Origin: Zarea fungicola
Taxonomy: Eukaryota; Ascomycota; Sordariomycetes; Hypocreales; Cordycipitaceae
Reading direction: 5' to 3'
Assembly: GCA_900169235.1 (NCBI GenBank)
Contig: FWCC01000105.1
Coordinates: forward strand, 46,889-110,888
DNA length: 64,000 nucleotides
Shown here: piece after piece, positions 46,601 through 57,757 of the stretch
Numbering within the stretch: the first letter of the stretch is position 1
Layout: each line of letters begins with the position of its first letter
Position numbers and translations under genes: made by a program
Notes under the pieces: model-generated
What the model was told of the DNA's origin: nothing
Seen by the model: the letters and a program-made list of their open reading frames with translations, nothing else
Databases searched by the model: none

Positions 46601-49600
46601 GTGTTTATCCTCACCAGGAGTTGACACTCCCGGTTTCCTAATTTCGACAACGGACAGGGTGATACATGGAGACAAAGGTTGTGCAACCCATGGGGGGAGG
46701 TGGGAGGTTGACGAGGTGCCTGGGAAGTTGACGTGGGCGAGTGAGCCGCCAAGCGCCAACAGTAGAGTTCCTAAGTGTCTTGTAGGTCGTAGGAAGTTCT
46801 GGTATATCGGCGCGCGTTCTATTAGTTGTGGGTGGTGTGCAGAGTCGGCGCAGTTTCATCGATTTCTTTTGGGCCCCCAAGAGGGAAGAAGAAAGGAAAG
46901 GAGATCCGAGAATGTGGGAAGACTAGATTTCGCCATGTCAAAATCCGGGAAAGCGGTTCGCCTGGGTCACTGGGCTGCGGCCCGCGCAGAACAAGCCAGG
47001 GAGGGTCAAGCCGGACGAAGTGGCGAGCAGGGGTGTGCACACTGCCGTGAACCAGGGTTACGACGGAGAAAATACAAGGCCACGAGAGGAGGGGGCAGCT
47101 AGTTTCTTATTAGTGTTTGGTCTCGATGAAATCGCAGCGCACGCACTTTGAGGATATAGGGATCGTCGCGTGGCGCGACGTTGGTTGGATGGATTTACCA
47201 TAGACCAAAAAAAAAATTAAAAAATTTAACTCTTGGACACCTTCAGCTGTACTACAACTGCTGTAAGCAGTATTTATTCTCTTGTGGCAGGCGAGGGCTG
47301 GTCGAAAAGAGGAGAATGGATTGGTTAGTCTGTTTAGTAGACTGGTTGATTGGTGGTGATTGGGCTAAGAAAGGCGATGGGCTTGTTAGACATGTGCGAA
47401 CCTGGGTTTGGCACAACTGCTCAGTGGTGTGCACACAGTACGAGATTTCCGCCCCACCAGGACCAGCCCGTAGAGTATTTGGGGTTTCTGCGAAGCTGCC
47501 TTCATAGCGTACAGGACGAGACCAAGTACCTGTGAACATGATTGTCTGTAACGTGCTGTTGAACTTGGTCTGTAGTGTTGGTGAATGAGGCCAAACGGAG
47601 TGACGAGCGGCGGGACATGCTGCTGAGATAGCAGTGGGTGTGGGGGGATGGCAAATGAGGAAGCAGCCGGGCGGGCGGGCTGGCCCAGACATTGGGGACA
47701 GCTGCACGAAGTAGACAGAGTTTGTACCGAGCTCCTGGTACCGGAACCCAGCAGCCAGAACCACGCTTCTGGGCTATTGCAGCTTCAGCAACTGATAGTT
47801 CAGTGATCGCTATAGTGGGTTGCACATAAATAGTAGTGCGGTGGCTTGGCTTGCATGCTGCCTTGGGAGCTACCAGTGAAGCGGCAGGGGTGGACTCTGG
47901 AGGGGCAATGACCGCCCGCACTGTTGGGCTGCTGAGTGCTTGCATTAGCGCTGGCTCCAGTTATCCGGTGACATTTGTGCAAAGCCAATCTACTGGTAGG
48001 CTACCCTGAAGGTGTCAAGTACCTGTCTGTACATACGTCCCCAGGGACCCAAAAAGCTGTCGCTCCCCTAACAGTCTTCATCTAGGCTACCTTTCTCTTG
48101 CGAAATAGCACCACTGAAACAGGAAAAAGAAGGACTAGTAAAGATTCAATAAATTATATTAATGGCGAAATAATTCGATGCAGTTTCCCTTGCTTGAATT
48201 CAATTATTTGGCTGTGCTGAATTGTTTATTATTCTGAGAGTTATTGCAATTTTGTTAGTACGACATCTTTTTTTTTTGGCCACCTTCACGTAGACACTAC
48301 CACACCCTCAACCCTGTCTTCTTTTGCAGCGGAGTTTTAGTAGGTCATCCATAACGTCTCGTTGTAAAGGTACCTAGGTAGCCATTCGTGCCATGGTACC
48401 TAGCATTTGCAGAACAAAAGCAAAAAAAAATATATCAATGCTTTTCTTGCCAAGGCACGTATTGGCCCTCTTCTTGTTCAATGTCAAACGGCCAATACCT
48501 GCAGTACGCGATCGAGACCCTCTACGAAGTAAGAAAGAAAAGAATAAAGCAGCACGCACATGGCCAGTGGGACAATGTCCAGAAAAAGCCACCAACTGCC
48601 TGCCATTGTCATATCTGGACAATCTATATTCAATGTCCGGACTGGGCGCCACAATTGACAACAGGCCCAGCCACGGTGCTATAGAAGAGCCTGTTATGCT
48701 CTGCTAAAATGGCCTGTCCTCAAGGTACGTTCTTAGGTACTATAGTTACTAAGTAACATGGTACTTACAAACCTAGGACAATCCAAGTACTCACTCCAGC
48801 TGGTTGCTACTTTGGTGGCCTCTTCGTTTCCTGTCAGGCCATCACCAGGATGGCGAAGAGGCGTCAGTTTCATAGCCACACTGTGTACTCCGTACTTGCT
48901 TTTACGGAATAACAACTTGCACAAGTACCGCCTCTCTCCTGCCAGAACAAAAAAGATGTTGGTAAAACTGCTTTTCAACGCAGAGCACCGGCGCCACGGA
49001 AACATCTAGCGTCTGGAATTGCTCCCGACACCAACGCCATCCACATCATCCATCACTACGTTCCAAATCTCTGTAGTGATTTGTCCCCACCATGGTTGAC
49101 AAAGTACTTCATTCCATCTTGCGAAATAGGGGGAGCAAAGCGGCTAAGATTTGTCCAATTACCAACTAATTAGTGTTGGTGGTGGCTTGTAAAAGACAAA
49201 CTGAGCTATTGTTCAGCCTCTGTTTGGTGGCGTCCAGACAAAACGGTGAGGTGGTCGTCGAGCATGCGCAGTTGGCCCCGTCGCCTGCCACACCTCCCTA
49301 GTTTTCGTTAACGCCCGTGGTTCATGCTGGGGTCTACAGTTTTTTTTTTGGTTGTCTCCCGCAGAGCTTCCAGAACGACAAGTGTCAACTTGGCATCCAC
49401 GAGGCCAGGCCGATTTTGGTGACGGCTGTTTTTGGCACAGAAGCAAAGTGTCACGAAAATGCTCACCATTATCATGATTTTCTTCTCTTAACCTCTTTCG
49501 GTGAAATTGTCACTGGGCTCAGCATTACTGTTGAACCAAAAAAGCAGACAGCTGCACAAGGCCGTAATTTATTTACCCATATAGTCTAATGAGGCCGACA

Positions 49601-50305
49601 TGGTTCGCTTTTTATAGCGTACGACTGAGTCGACTGTGCACAATGGCCAGGTCCATATAGTTAGCCCATCATATTCACTGTCATCACACATCACCAATCT
49701 GACACTGACTTTATGTCCCTGGACATGAATACCTCAACCACCACGTCTATAGCGGCTTTTTACGGTCTGCCCATGCCCATCTTGTTCGCCCAGTCCCCTG
49801 AGCCCTTTACGCGCCCAACCCCAGACGGAGCCTCTCCACGCTGGCGCTAAACTCGCTCCAAGCTTCACCATTGGCCAATCTCGGCTTGGCCAACTGCCTT
49901 GGCCATGGTACTTATTGGCTGACGCAGCTTGAGCTACCCTGCTAGTTGTGTGCGCGTTGCTGGAGTGGGGAGCTTCTCCGAAAAGTTGAGGGGGCCGTTC
50001 TGAAAGATATAGCTGGTCAGGCCTTAGTTTCCCATGTCGAGACTTTTCTGCTCTTAAATTTATCTTCCATTCTTTTACTGTAGCTCTCGCCTTGTAGGCA
50101 AAACCGGGCGAAAATCACAACTGTCCTATTTGGGCCCGAATTCTTGTGGACAGCCAGTCTACACTCGCCTGCAAAATTGTCCGACCCAGCCTTGGAGCGG
50201 GGAATATCTTCTGGTTGGTGTTCTGCGTCCTCGACGAGTCCACCGAATTACTCTCCCTCTCCGAGTAGCCTGCATAGCTTGGCTGTGATATTGATAATTT
50301 ATACA
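46601..50305. other. Intergenic, about 3.7 kb
   Basis: No gene supported; the longest frames (for example 47252-47764 minus) have low-quality, shadow-like translations. It contains TACCTAGGTA at 48371-48380 and GTACTCCGTAC at 48885-48895, plus several other GTAC-containing words. The last 250 bases are the leader of the AIM24-family gene. Confidence 0.55.
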
Positions 50306-50823
50306 ATGTCAGCGCAGCCTCAGCATTATTACCCCCGTGAGTCCGGTCGTAAGGCATACTTTGATTGCGAAATACCAAAGTCTAACCATCGTCGATTCGA
50401 TAGCCCCGCCCGGCGCGGCTCGTACGTTTTGCTCCCCAGACAGATACTAAACACTGCCCTTATTACATTCTTCCTGATTCTAACATGGTATTTCTCTCGA
50501 AATAGCACCTCAGCAGGCACCAGAAAAGCAGCAACAAGTCTACTCCCCGCCCACCGGCCCACCGGTCGCCAAACAGTATGCCCCTCCTCCGACCTCGCCG
50601 CCAACCACGCAGCAGCAATACGCACCGCCTCCTGCGACCTCACCACCCATCCAGCAATACGCTCCTCCGCCGACATCTTCACCTCCCAGCAAGCAGCAGT
50701 ACTATCCTCCTCCTCCTTCCGGGCCAGCCGGTAGCAAGCAGCCGGCACAGTATGCTTCCCCCCCGCAGCAGACGCCATCACCGCACTACCCTCCGCCGCC
50801 CGGAAGCGCGCCGACGCATAACT

Positions 50824-50858
<35 letters not shown>

Positions 50859-52031
50859 CAGTATGGAAATCTTGCTATGAGGCCCGGCTCCTTCCAGGCA
50901 CAATCTCTCCAGCACTCGGAGAAGCAATACTCGGAGTCTTCGCCTGCATTTTCCAGTCCAAGCGCTGCCTACCCGCCCGAGAAGGCAGACGCCCACCAGC
51001 TGCGACAGCCGCAGCCGCAGCCGGCCCAGTTTGCCGCTCCGCCTAGTTATCCAACCCAAGATGATGGATACCCTGCGGAAAAGACTGGCCTACCTGGATA
51101 TTCTCAACAACAACAGCAGCAGCAAGTTGTTAACCGTCCCGCAAGCCAGCTCTCTGGCCAGACGTCAGCTTCAGGGCAAGCGGCTGTTCCCGGCGCGGCC
51201 GCATTCGTGGGAGCCGTGGCGACCAGCGATGATGTTGGCACATTCAACGGTGGCAGCTATCGCATCAGCCACCGCGACTGCAACACCATCCTCACTATTC
51301 AGCTTGCAATGGGCTGCCCACTCTCCGCCAAACCTGGCGCCATGATTGCCATGTCCCCGACCATGACCCTCAAAGGTGAGGTCAAGTTTAGCGTCAAAAA
51401 GATGATTGCCGGTGCTGAGCTTGGCACATCCCACTACATTGGCCCCGGGGAGCTGCTGCTGGCACCACCTATGCTGGGCGACATCACCACGATTCGACTC
51501 GACGGTAGCACGCAGTGGACATGCGGCCATGATGCCTACTTGGCTTACACTCAGGGTGTCATCAAGGACCACAAGCGCCAGGGCATTGGAAAGGCCATGT
51601 TCAGCGGCGAGGGTCTTTTTGTCTACAAGATCAGTGGCATCGGCATCCTCTGGATCTCTAGCTTCGGCGCCATTATCAGAAAAGATGCAAGTTTAATCCG
51701 AGTCTCCTTAACGGCGTGTTATCTGTTTATGCTAACCTCGTCAACACTAGCTCGCCGATGGCGAAAAGTATATTGTCGACAACGGCCATCTTGTCGCCTG
51801 GAACACGAAGTACATCCTTGAGCGAGTCGCGTCTGGCGGTATCATCTCCAACCTTGCCTCGGCCGAAGGTCTCGTCTGCAAGTTTACCGGTCCTGGTACA
51901 ATCTACTTACAAACCCGAAACGGAGTATGTATTTCTCTGTCGTTTTTATTTCTTACTCGGTCAAACTGCTAACGCACCAACAGCGCGCCTTTGCTGCTTT
52001 CATGGGCGGACAGTCTCTCCAGGGCATCTAG
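50306..52031 (+). CDS. AIM24-family (TRAP-like fold) protein (4 exons)
   Basis: Protein of the AIM24 family, whose beta-sandwich fold resembles the trp RNA-binding attenuation protein; in yeast Aim24 is mitochondrial and stabilises the MICOS complex. Exons are 50306-50336, 50506-51686, 51751-51924 and 51984-52031; 477 residues. The first exon is only 31 bases. The second intron appears to be GC-AG (donor GCAAGT, branch GCTAAC, acceptor TAG), since only that donor keeps phase and joins RKD to [17 protein letters not shown]. Residues about 12-230 are a Pro/Gln-rich, repetitive domain with YAPPPTSPP repeats and a Gln run encoded by CAG at 50824-50854. The conserved domain spans about 245-477 ([56 protein letters not shown]). 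It lacks a mitochondrial presequence, so a cytosolic or membrane-peripheral site is as likely. Confidence 0.88.
50824..50854. repeat. CAG trinucleotide run (poly-Gln)
   Basis: About ten consecutive CAG codons within the N-terminal disordered region of the AIM24-family gene. Confidence 0.9.
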
Positions 52032-52683
52032 GCAGGCCTGCTAGTCTCCTCAGTATGCGTTACCAATTCGGCATTTATCTGCTTTGATACTCTGTTTTCT
52101 GCATATCAAAATGATCTTGAGCGCCTTTTCTCAAATTGTATTTTATCCATTGTTTGTCACTGCAAGTGTCTGCGGTTCGCTCTTGAGTCTTGCACCTTCC
52201 TCTTGCCTCCAGTGCATCTTCATCGTACCTTCATCCACTGTTGCCGTGTAGCTGTTACTCCAAAAACAAACGCAGAGAAGAAATCAAATACGCTTTTCCC
52301 ATGGCATGGAGCTTTGCCATTTTGTTCACTGTCCCGCATACTCGCCTGCGTCTTGCATTTCACGGCCAAAGGTTGTTTTTTTTTGCCTAGTCAGCGCTCC
52401 CAGCCTCGATATTATTTGTCATCGCCAACTGTTTTGTCTTGCTCTCTGCGGCCCGATCCCTCCCAAACTTCTGAGGAAAGACTTTGTTGCCCCAAATATC
52501 CATCAGGCCAGGGGCGAGCGAGCCATCCATTCCCACTTTGCCTTTCCAGGCCTAGGTTCCTCACGGCCGTCTTAAGATTCCATCAAGATTACAAGACGCT
52601 AGCGATACGTATTTGTCTCGCGTGCATACAGGCGATAATTCCTGAGCCTTATTTCTTGCATCACTCGGCAATTTCCAGACACC
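52032..52683. other. Intergenic and leader
   Basis: 3' region of the AIM24-family gene and promoter of the PAM2-like gene. C/T-rich; nothing else supported. Confidence 0.55.
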
Positions 52684-54489
52684 ATGGTGTTGATCAAAAT
52701 TCCAATGCCCCCACCACGGCGTGCAACTGCCACGAGGACAAGGATTACAGCCGTGAAGCCTCTCCACGGGTCAAAATCGAACAGCCAAGATCGAAGTCAG
52801 ATTGATACTGGTATGCCGAAAGCTATGAAGAATCCCAACTGGAGAACCCGCCAGAACATGAAGGCCGCTGGTGGTCCTAACAGCAGGAGGTTTCTCAGTG
52901 AGCCTCAGGATGGCAAACTCTACTTGCAAAACACGCATGTTCACGACCAATTACCTCTGCCGCATGAGAGAAACAGCTTTGACTCCTCTGCTCTTGATCC
53001 TTCCTTGTCCGACTCATCATTGGCATCAGAAGGGTTTGTTCGAGTCCTCCAGCAGATCGATTTGAACCCTGTTGACGGTCGACAGATGAGTATCTTTAAG
53101 TTGGATGTTCGTGCTGAAAGTCCCACGCCAACAGCCATGGGTGAAGACAGAGGCTATATAAAAATTTCCCGTTACCGTTCAGAAGAACACCAGAGAAATA
53201 TTTCCTCCTCCAGTGAAACGGGTGACTACCTACACTCCCTGGATCAGATACAAACCCCAGATTCTCTTCAGTCCGCATTCCTTGAGCACCGCTCGCGTCA
53301 GATTTCCACTTCGTCGTCTTCTCATATACAATTTAATGAATCACGTAGCATTTTTGAGAAGAAACAAATGGACGTTGGGCTTCAGCACCACCAGGTAACC
53401 AGAACCAGCGGGGACTGTACTCCTATTAGCAAGCCCGCTCAAACGCCGTCAACAGCCATCCGCAATAGCCGTGATCAGGCTTTCCAGCGATTGATCCAGC
53501 GCTTGAATCGTGACAGCCAGTCACACACAATCGATAGCTCAGATCCCCCGATAAATGAACGACGCAATGATCAAACGTACGAACCAGAGAAAACGAGTGA
53601 TGTGTTTACTGGTTTTCGGCAGCCCATGGGTGGCAGCGGTCGACGTGACCAAACTATATCAGACTTCAGGGTAGACTACTGGGACAATGGGTTATCCAGC
53701 GTCACAAGTCACGAAAGCCACGAAAGCCATCAAAGCCATCAAAACCAGGGAGATTTTCCCCAGGCCACTATCAAGCAAAGTTCTTGGAATCCCAAGGCAC
53801 GAGAATTCCTATCTCTTGGTTCTCAGCAAAGCCCCCGTCGATGGGAGACAGAGCGACGAGCTTCTCCTAACAAACCAGCCCAGAACTTCCACACCTTACC
53901 GCTTCTAAGTAATCCGACGTGGCTAAATCCAACCGCACCAGCTTTCAATGCTTATCCTCTTGGTCATATCACAACTCGACACTCGCAATTTAATCCTTCC
54001 ATGGCTGCATTTAACCCTGCTTTGAGTTTAGGAATTGCACTCGAGCCTTTTGGCCCTCCCGGAATTCTCCCATCTGCTCCGGCACTCGTACCTGTCGCAC
54101 CTCTACCGACTGTCCAAGCTCCTCTAATGCAAGCTGGGATTGGAAACTTTCCCACCCAGCAAGCTGAAATAGCAGCACAGCAACAGCTGGCAGCGCTTCC
54201 GTATCTTGCGTCGCTCGCGTCTCTCGGGATCTTCAATGCGCAAGCCGGGCTTGAAAAGCCTAAATCTGCAATACCCATGCGGCGACCACCGGTTGCAAAA
54301 CCGACGCTGCCCGATGCTAGTGCGCAGCTGGCATATGAGGAGTGGATTGAATGGAGAAAGGCGAATGAGCCGGGGTATGCTATTGAATGCAAAGCCAGAC
54401 AACAACGACGATGTCATAAGACTAAAACACTGAGAGAGGGTGATCAAATGGCTGGTGCTTCACAAACCAGAGCAGTAGCAGCCGCATAA
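52684..54489 (+). CDS. Disordered protein with three PAM2-like motifs
   Basis: A 601-residue, mostly disordered protein (Ser/Gln/Arg-rich), with no enzymatic domain recognised. Three segments match the PAM2 consensus (Leu/Phe-Asn-Pro-x-Ala-x-x-Phe), which binds the MLLE domain of poly(A)-binding protein: residues 367-379 (SWNPKAREFLSLG), 411-427 (TWLNPTAPAFNAYPLG) and 433-450 (QFNPSMAAFNPALSLG). A His/Ser repeat (SHESHESHQSHQ) lies just before them at 342-353. The C-terminal part has an Ala/Gln/Leu-rich helix (about 490-520) and a conserved-looking block (YEEWIEWRKANEPGYAIECK, 551-570) before a basic end. I infer a role in mRNA translation, stability or localisation through Pab1. The start is the first ATG at 52684; an intronless gene. 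Confidence 0.72.
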   Translation: MVLIKIPMPPPRRATATRTRITAVKPLHGSKSNSQDRSQIDTGMPKAMKNPNWRTRQNMKAAGGPNSRRFLSEPQDGKLYLQNTHVHDQLPLPHERNSFDSSALDPSLSDSSLASEGFVRVLQQIDLNPVDGRQMSIFKLDVRAESPTPTAMGEDRGYIKISRYRSEEHQRNISSSSETGDYLHSLDQIQTPDSLQSAFLEHRSRQISTSSSSHIQFNESRSIFEKKQMDVGLQHHQVTRTSGDCTPISKPAQTPSTAIRNSRDQAFQRLIQRLNRDSQSHTIDSSDPPINERRNDQTYEPEKTSDVFTGFRQPMGGSGRRDQTISDFRVDYWDNGLSSVTSHESHESHQSHQNQGDFPQATIKQSSWNPKAREFLSLGSQQSPRRWETERRASPNKPAQNFHTLPLLSNPTWLNPTAPAFNAYPLGHITTRHSQFNPSMAAFNPALSLGIALEPFGPPGILPSAPALVPVAPLPTVQAPLMQAGIGNFPTQQAEIAAQQQLAALPYLASLASLGIFNAQAGLEKPKSAIPMRRPPVAKPTLPDASAQLAYEEWIEWRKANEPGYAIECKARQQRRCHKTKTLREGDQMAGASQTRAVAAA

Positions 54490-55483
54490 TGACATAAATG
54501 CAACACCAACATGGATGGACTCGCATATCACCTTCCAAGGCGAAGAATAGTTTTGGGGTATCACATTACTTACCAACTACTATCTATAGATTCGGAGAAA
54601 TGGAGATGACGTCGGCTCGGGCTTCCTCTTTTTAGTAGTACTTTTTATTGGCCGTTGAAGGACGGGGGGGGGGGGGGGGTNNGGGGGGGGGGGGGGGGGG
54701 GTGGATGCATCTACTATTGGACGCACTACCAATTGGATTAACGAAGTCAAGCTAAAAACATCATATCATAGTCTTACGGGCTTTTTTTTAATAAAATTTC
54801 GGACCTCCCGTCATTTCTTACGATTGTGTCAGCGTGTTTGCGGCGATTTCCCTTTTCGGTCGATTTTGTACATGCCGGCATGTGTCATAGCCCATAGATA
54901 TACACAAACACAGAGTCTTCGGAGTTACACGGATTCAAGCAACGGGAGCCGAGCAACCTTTGGCGGAGTGACGTGGGGGTGATGAAACATGTGCATGGAA
55001 CATTAGATTTTTTCTTCTCCTCATTTTTGGATTGGCCCATGCATAGAGAAGAAGTCATTCTCAATAAAGTGTGTATATTCTGTAGTCGTTGTATTCTCTG
55101 TCCCAATTTCCTCGTTGTGAAACGCCGTGACCATATATATAAACCAACCCACCAAATAAACATAATACCAAGAAACCTCCCAGTGTCTGATACATTTACG
55201 TTGTAATGTAATTCAATAATATCCAATAAATCCGACAAGAAAGTGAAGCGCATCAGTCCTGATAAGATAGATCCAGATGACAAAGTACAGCATTGCATGC
55301 TATACCAATACAATGTCTTTACTCGGAGAAGGTAAATAGTAAAAAAAGAGAAGGAAGACAAAAAGAGAACACGCTTCGCTATTCTTGTAAGAAAATGAAA
55401 TCATAAAAAGTTTCGGCCTTCAGACCACATGTGTCCATGTGCCCCCCCTCCCCCCCTTTTTTGTCTTTATATAATTCCTCATG
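54490..55483. other. Convergent intergenic region with assembly gap
   Basis: 3' regions of the PAM2-like gene and the C2H2 gene. Contains a G run (54664-54679), a T, two N bases (54681-54682) and a second G run (54683-54701). Otherwise AT-rich, with no gene supported. Confidence 0.6.
54664..54701. repeat. Poly-G tract with NN gap
   Basis: 16 G, T, NN, then 19 G. The ambiguous bases mark a point where assembly could not resolve the homopolymer; its true length is unknown. Confidence 0.95.
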
Positions 55484-57232
55484 TTATTGTCCTTGTGTCC
55501 AGGTAGCATAACAGTCCTCGCCCTCAGCGTCTTCCTCTTCAGCGCGAGAGGCAGAGGCTTTTCGGGCAGCAGCGCTAGAGACACTGCTGCGCGAGGTAGC
55601 GGAACGGCCGCCGCGTGAGCTGCCGCCCTCACCACGCAGGGGGTTGCACAGCTTCCAAGTTCCGTTGGAAGACTGGCGTGTGACGTTGACGCCGTCGCTG
55701 GCGGCCCAGTCGCTGAGAGTCGAGTCATTGCGACCTCCAAAGACGACAGGAGCCTCTTCGCCAGCAGCGGCGCGCTCAAGATGGCAAGCAACGTGTTCCA
55801 TACGGTCATCCCATGCGTTCGGGCCATGGAACTCAGAGGGGCAGCCAGTCGCAGGACAGAGCATGAAGCGAGGCAGTGCGCATCGGGTCCGGGCAGCGTT
55901 AGCCTGGAGCTCCCGTAGACGATCCTCAATCTCGCTGGGTGCGGGCTTCTTGGAGGTAGAGCCAATAATTGGGCTGTCTTCGGGGGCCAGATGCATGCGG
56001 CGAATGTGTTGCGTATAGAGATCCTTGCGGTTGAAGATGGAGCCAAATGCTGGAAGGGAAGCAGCGCGTGATCTGGTAGACGGCCCCCGCGTCTGGCCAC
56101 ACGTGCCTTCTGTACAGATCCAGTATCGAAGAGCGAGGTGCTGTGAGGCAACGTGTCGCTTCCACTCGTTTTTGGAGGCAAAGCGCGATGTGCAGCCGGC
56201 GTAGTGAAAAATGCAAAGAAGAGGTCTTGTGTGCTCAGACTTGATGTGTTTCTGGAGCGTGGGCATGTCGCGGAATGTCAATTTGCACTCAGTGCACTCT
56301 GGAGTCATGTTGGCAGTCAACGTCTTCATGGGAGGCAGGCTCGTGGTAATCTGGGGGAATGGGGCAAGAGTCTTGGAAACACCTCCGGCACCAGGAGATG
56401 GGCGGCGCTGCTTCGTAGAATCACGACTGCGTCTCTTGCGGGGAATGGATACAGAGGAAGCACGGGTGTTGGTAGTGGCATCGTCTTGTGTGCCGAAGGA
56501 TGACGGACTTGAGTGTCTGGCTTCGCTGTCGGCCGGTGGGACCAACAAATTGGAAAATACATCGCCTGGCTGGCTGAAGCCCCGAGGGATATTAGATTCG
56601 GAGGCACTGTGGCTCAGATCGCGAGTGCCGTATGGCAGTGGCGTCATGGAGACAAACGCAGGGTACGCGCTGCCAGACGAAGAGGTTAACAGGTCGTCAG
56701 AAGGGTGCATAGTGGGTTGGTTCTCAAAACCAGCGCCAAGGTGAGCAATCTGGCTGGCCTGGATGTTTGAGCAGGACATGTCCTGGGCAGCGTAGCTATC
56801 GTAGTACGGGGCAACACCGCCGTTCCATGGTTGGTGGTAGGCCTTGTCGGTGTTCAGCATCGTGGACCACTCCTCTGGAGTGCTAGGTCCATGGGAGCTC
56901 TCCATTGGGAAGTCACTGTCAATGGAATGGCTGAGGAGACTTTGTGCGGGTGAAGCAATTGCTAGTGTATAAGGTGTAGTGTCCTGAAGTGGACTGCTCT
57001 GGTTGTCGTTGTGGTAGGGGAGCGACTGAAGGTGGGAGGCCGACTGTGTGCTATTGTTGTAATTGAAGCTGTGTTGGTGCATGCCAGAGCGGCAGCTGGA
57101 AGCGTCTCCGGCCAAGGCGATAGACTCCTCCAAAATACCAGGTGAAATCGATCGAAGGTCGTCAAATGTCAGCGGCTGGTTAACAGCTGGCAGAGTAATT
57201 TGAAAGTTGTATGTAGAGTCCTGGTCCTGCAT
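55484..57232 (-). CDS. C2H2 zinc-finger transcription factor
   Basis: Predicted nuclear DNA-binding regulator, 582 residues in one exon; targets unknown. Residues 1-250 are Ser/Gln/Asn/Pro-rich, as in activation domains. A nuclear-localisation signal lies at about 264-277 (PRKRRSRD...KQRR). Finger 1 is at 313-334 (C-x2-C-x12-H-x4-H). Finger 2 is at 340-365 (C-x6-C-x12-H-x4-H). A third, expanded Cys/His unit spans 373-414 (WICTEGTC...YTQHIRRMH), and a fourth Cys/His cluster lies at 459-484 (CPATGCPSEF...RMEHVACH). The FASKNEWKRHVASQH...WIC stretch is typical of a large group of Pezizomycotina C2H2 regulators. The C-terminus is Ser/Arg-rich and then acidic. The first ATG is used. Confidence 0.88.
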   Translation of the reverse strand: MQDQDSTYNFQITLPAVNQPLTFDDLRSISPGILEESIALAGDASSCRSGMHQHSFNYNNSTQSASHLQSLPYHNDNQSSPLQDTTPYTLAIASPAQSLLSHSIDSDFPMESSHGPSTPEEWSTMLNTDKAYHQPWNGGVAPYYDSYAAQDMSCSNIQASQIAHLGAGFENQPTMHPSDDLLTSSSGSAYPAFVSMTPLPYGTRDLSHSASESNIPRGFSQPGDVFSNLLVPPADSEARHSSPSSFGTQDDATTNTRASSVSIPRKRRSRDSTKQRRPSPGAGGVSKTLAPFPQITTSLPPMKTLTANMTPECTECKLTFRDMPTLQKHIKSEHTRPLLCIFHYAGCTSRFASKNEWKRHVASQHLALRYWICTEGTCGQTRGPSTRSRAASLPAFGSIFNRKDLYTQHIRRMHLAPEDSPIIGSTSKKPAPSEIEDRLRELQANAARTRCALPRFMLCPATGCPSEFHGPNAWDDRMEHVACHLERAAAGEEAPVVFGGRNDSTLSDWAASDGVNVTRQSSNGTWKLCNPLRGEGGSSRGGRSATSRSSVSSAAARKASASRAEEEDAEGEDCYATWTQGQ

Positions 57233-57739
57233 CCTGTCCGAGAGAAAGAAGGAGGATAGAGGGCAGAATATATGCGGGCCAACGATGGGCAGCAGCAGGG
57301 GGGTGGGAGGGGGGAGGGGGACCCAAAACTGCAGAGGTAGGATCCGTTGGTGGCTTCAGAGTTGAGTCGAGCGGCGGCTGCGTTTCGTTTCTTACGGGCG
57401 ACAGATGGCGGCTAGTGCAGTAGAAATGTAGAAATTGTCGAGTGACACGTATTGCAATCTTTGGGAGCTATGGTAGTCAACGAAGACAGGTATGATATAA
57501 CTTGCGTTATTGTTTGTATGTGTGGCTGCGAGTGGTGAAGCTTGGGCAAGTATGCGGTATGATGATTCGGAAAATGCCAAATGAAGCGTGGGTAGCAGGG
57601 TATAATTATATATTCAGAGAATGCAAAGAGTCCAAGGGTCCACCGAATTGCCAAGATGCGATGTCGAAATGGGTGTATGAGTCCATCAGGGCAATGCCTT
57701 CCAGTGGTGTACAGAAGTTGATTCTTACATAGATCGATT

Positions 57740-57757
57740 GGGGGGGGGGGGGGGGGG
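57740..57757. repeat. Poly-G tract
   Basis: 18 consecutive G bases upstream of the C2H2 gene. Confidence 0.95.

Noticed and set aside
47252..47945. Minus-strand frames of 147-170 codons
   Set aside because: Two frames compete, neither has a domain or splice signals.
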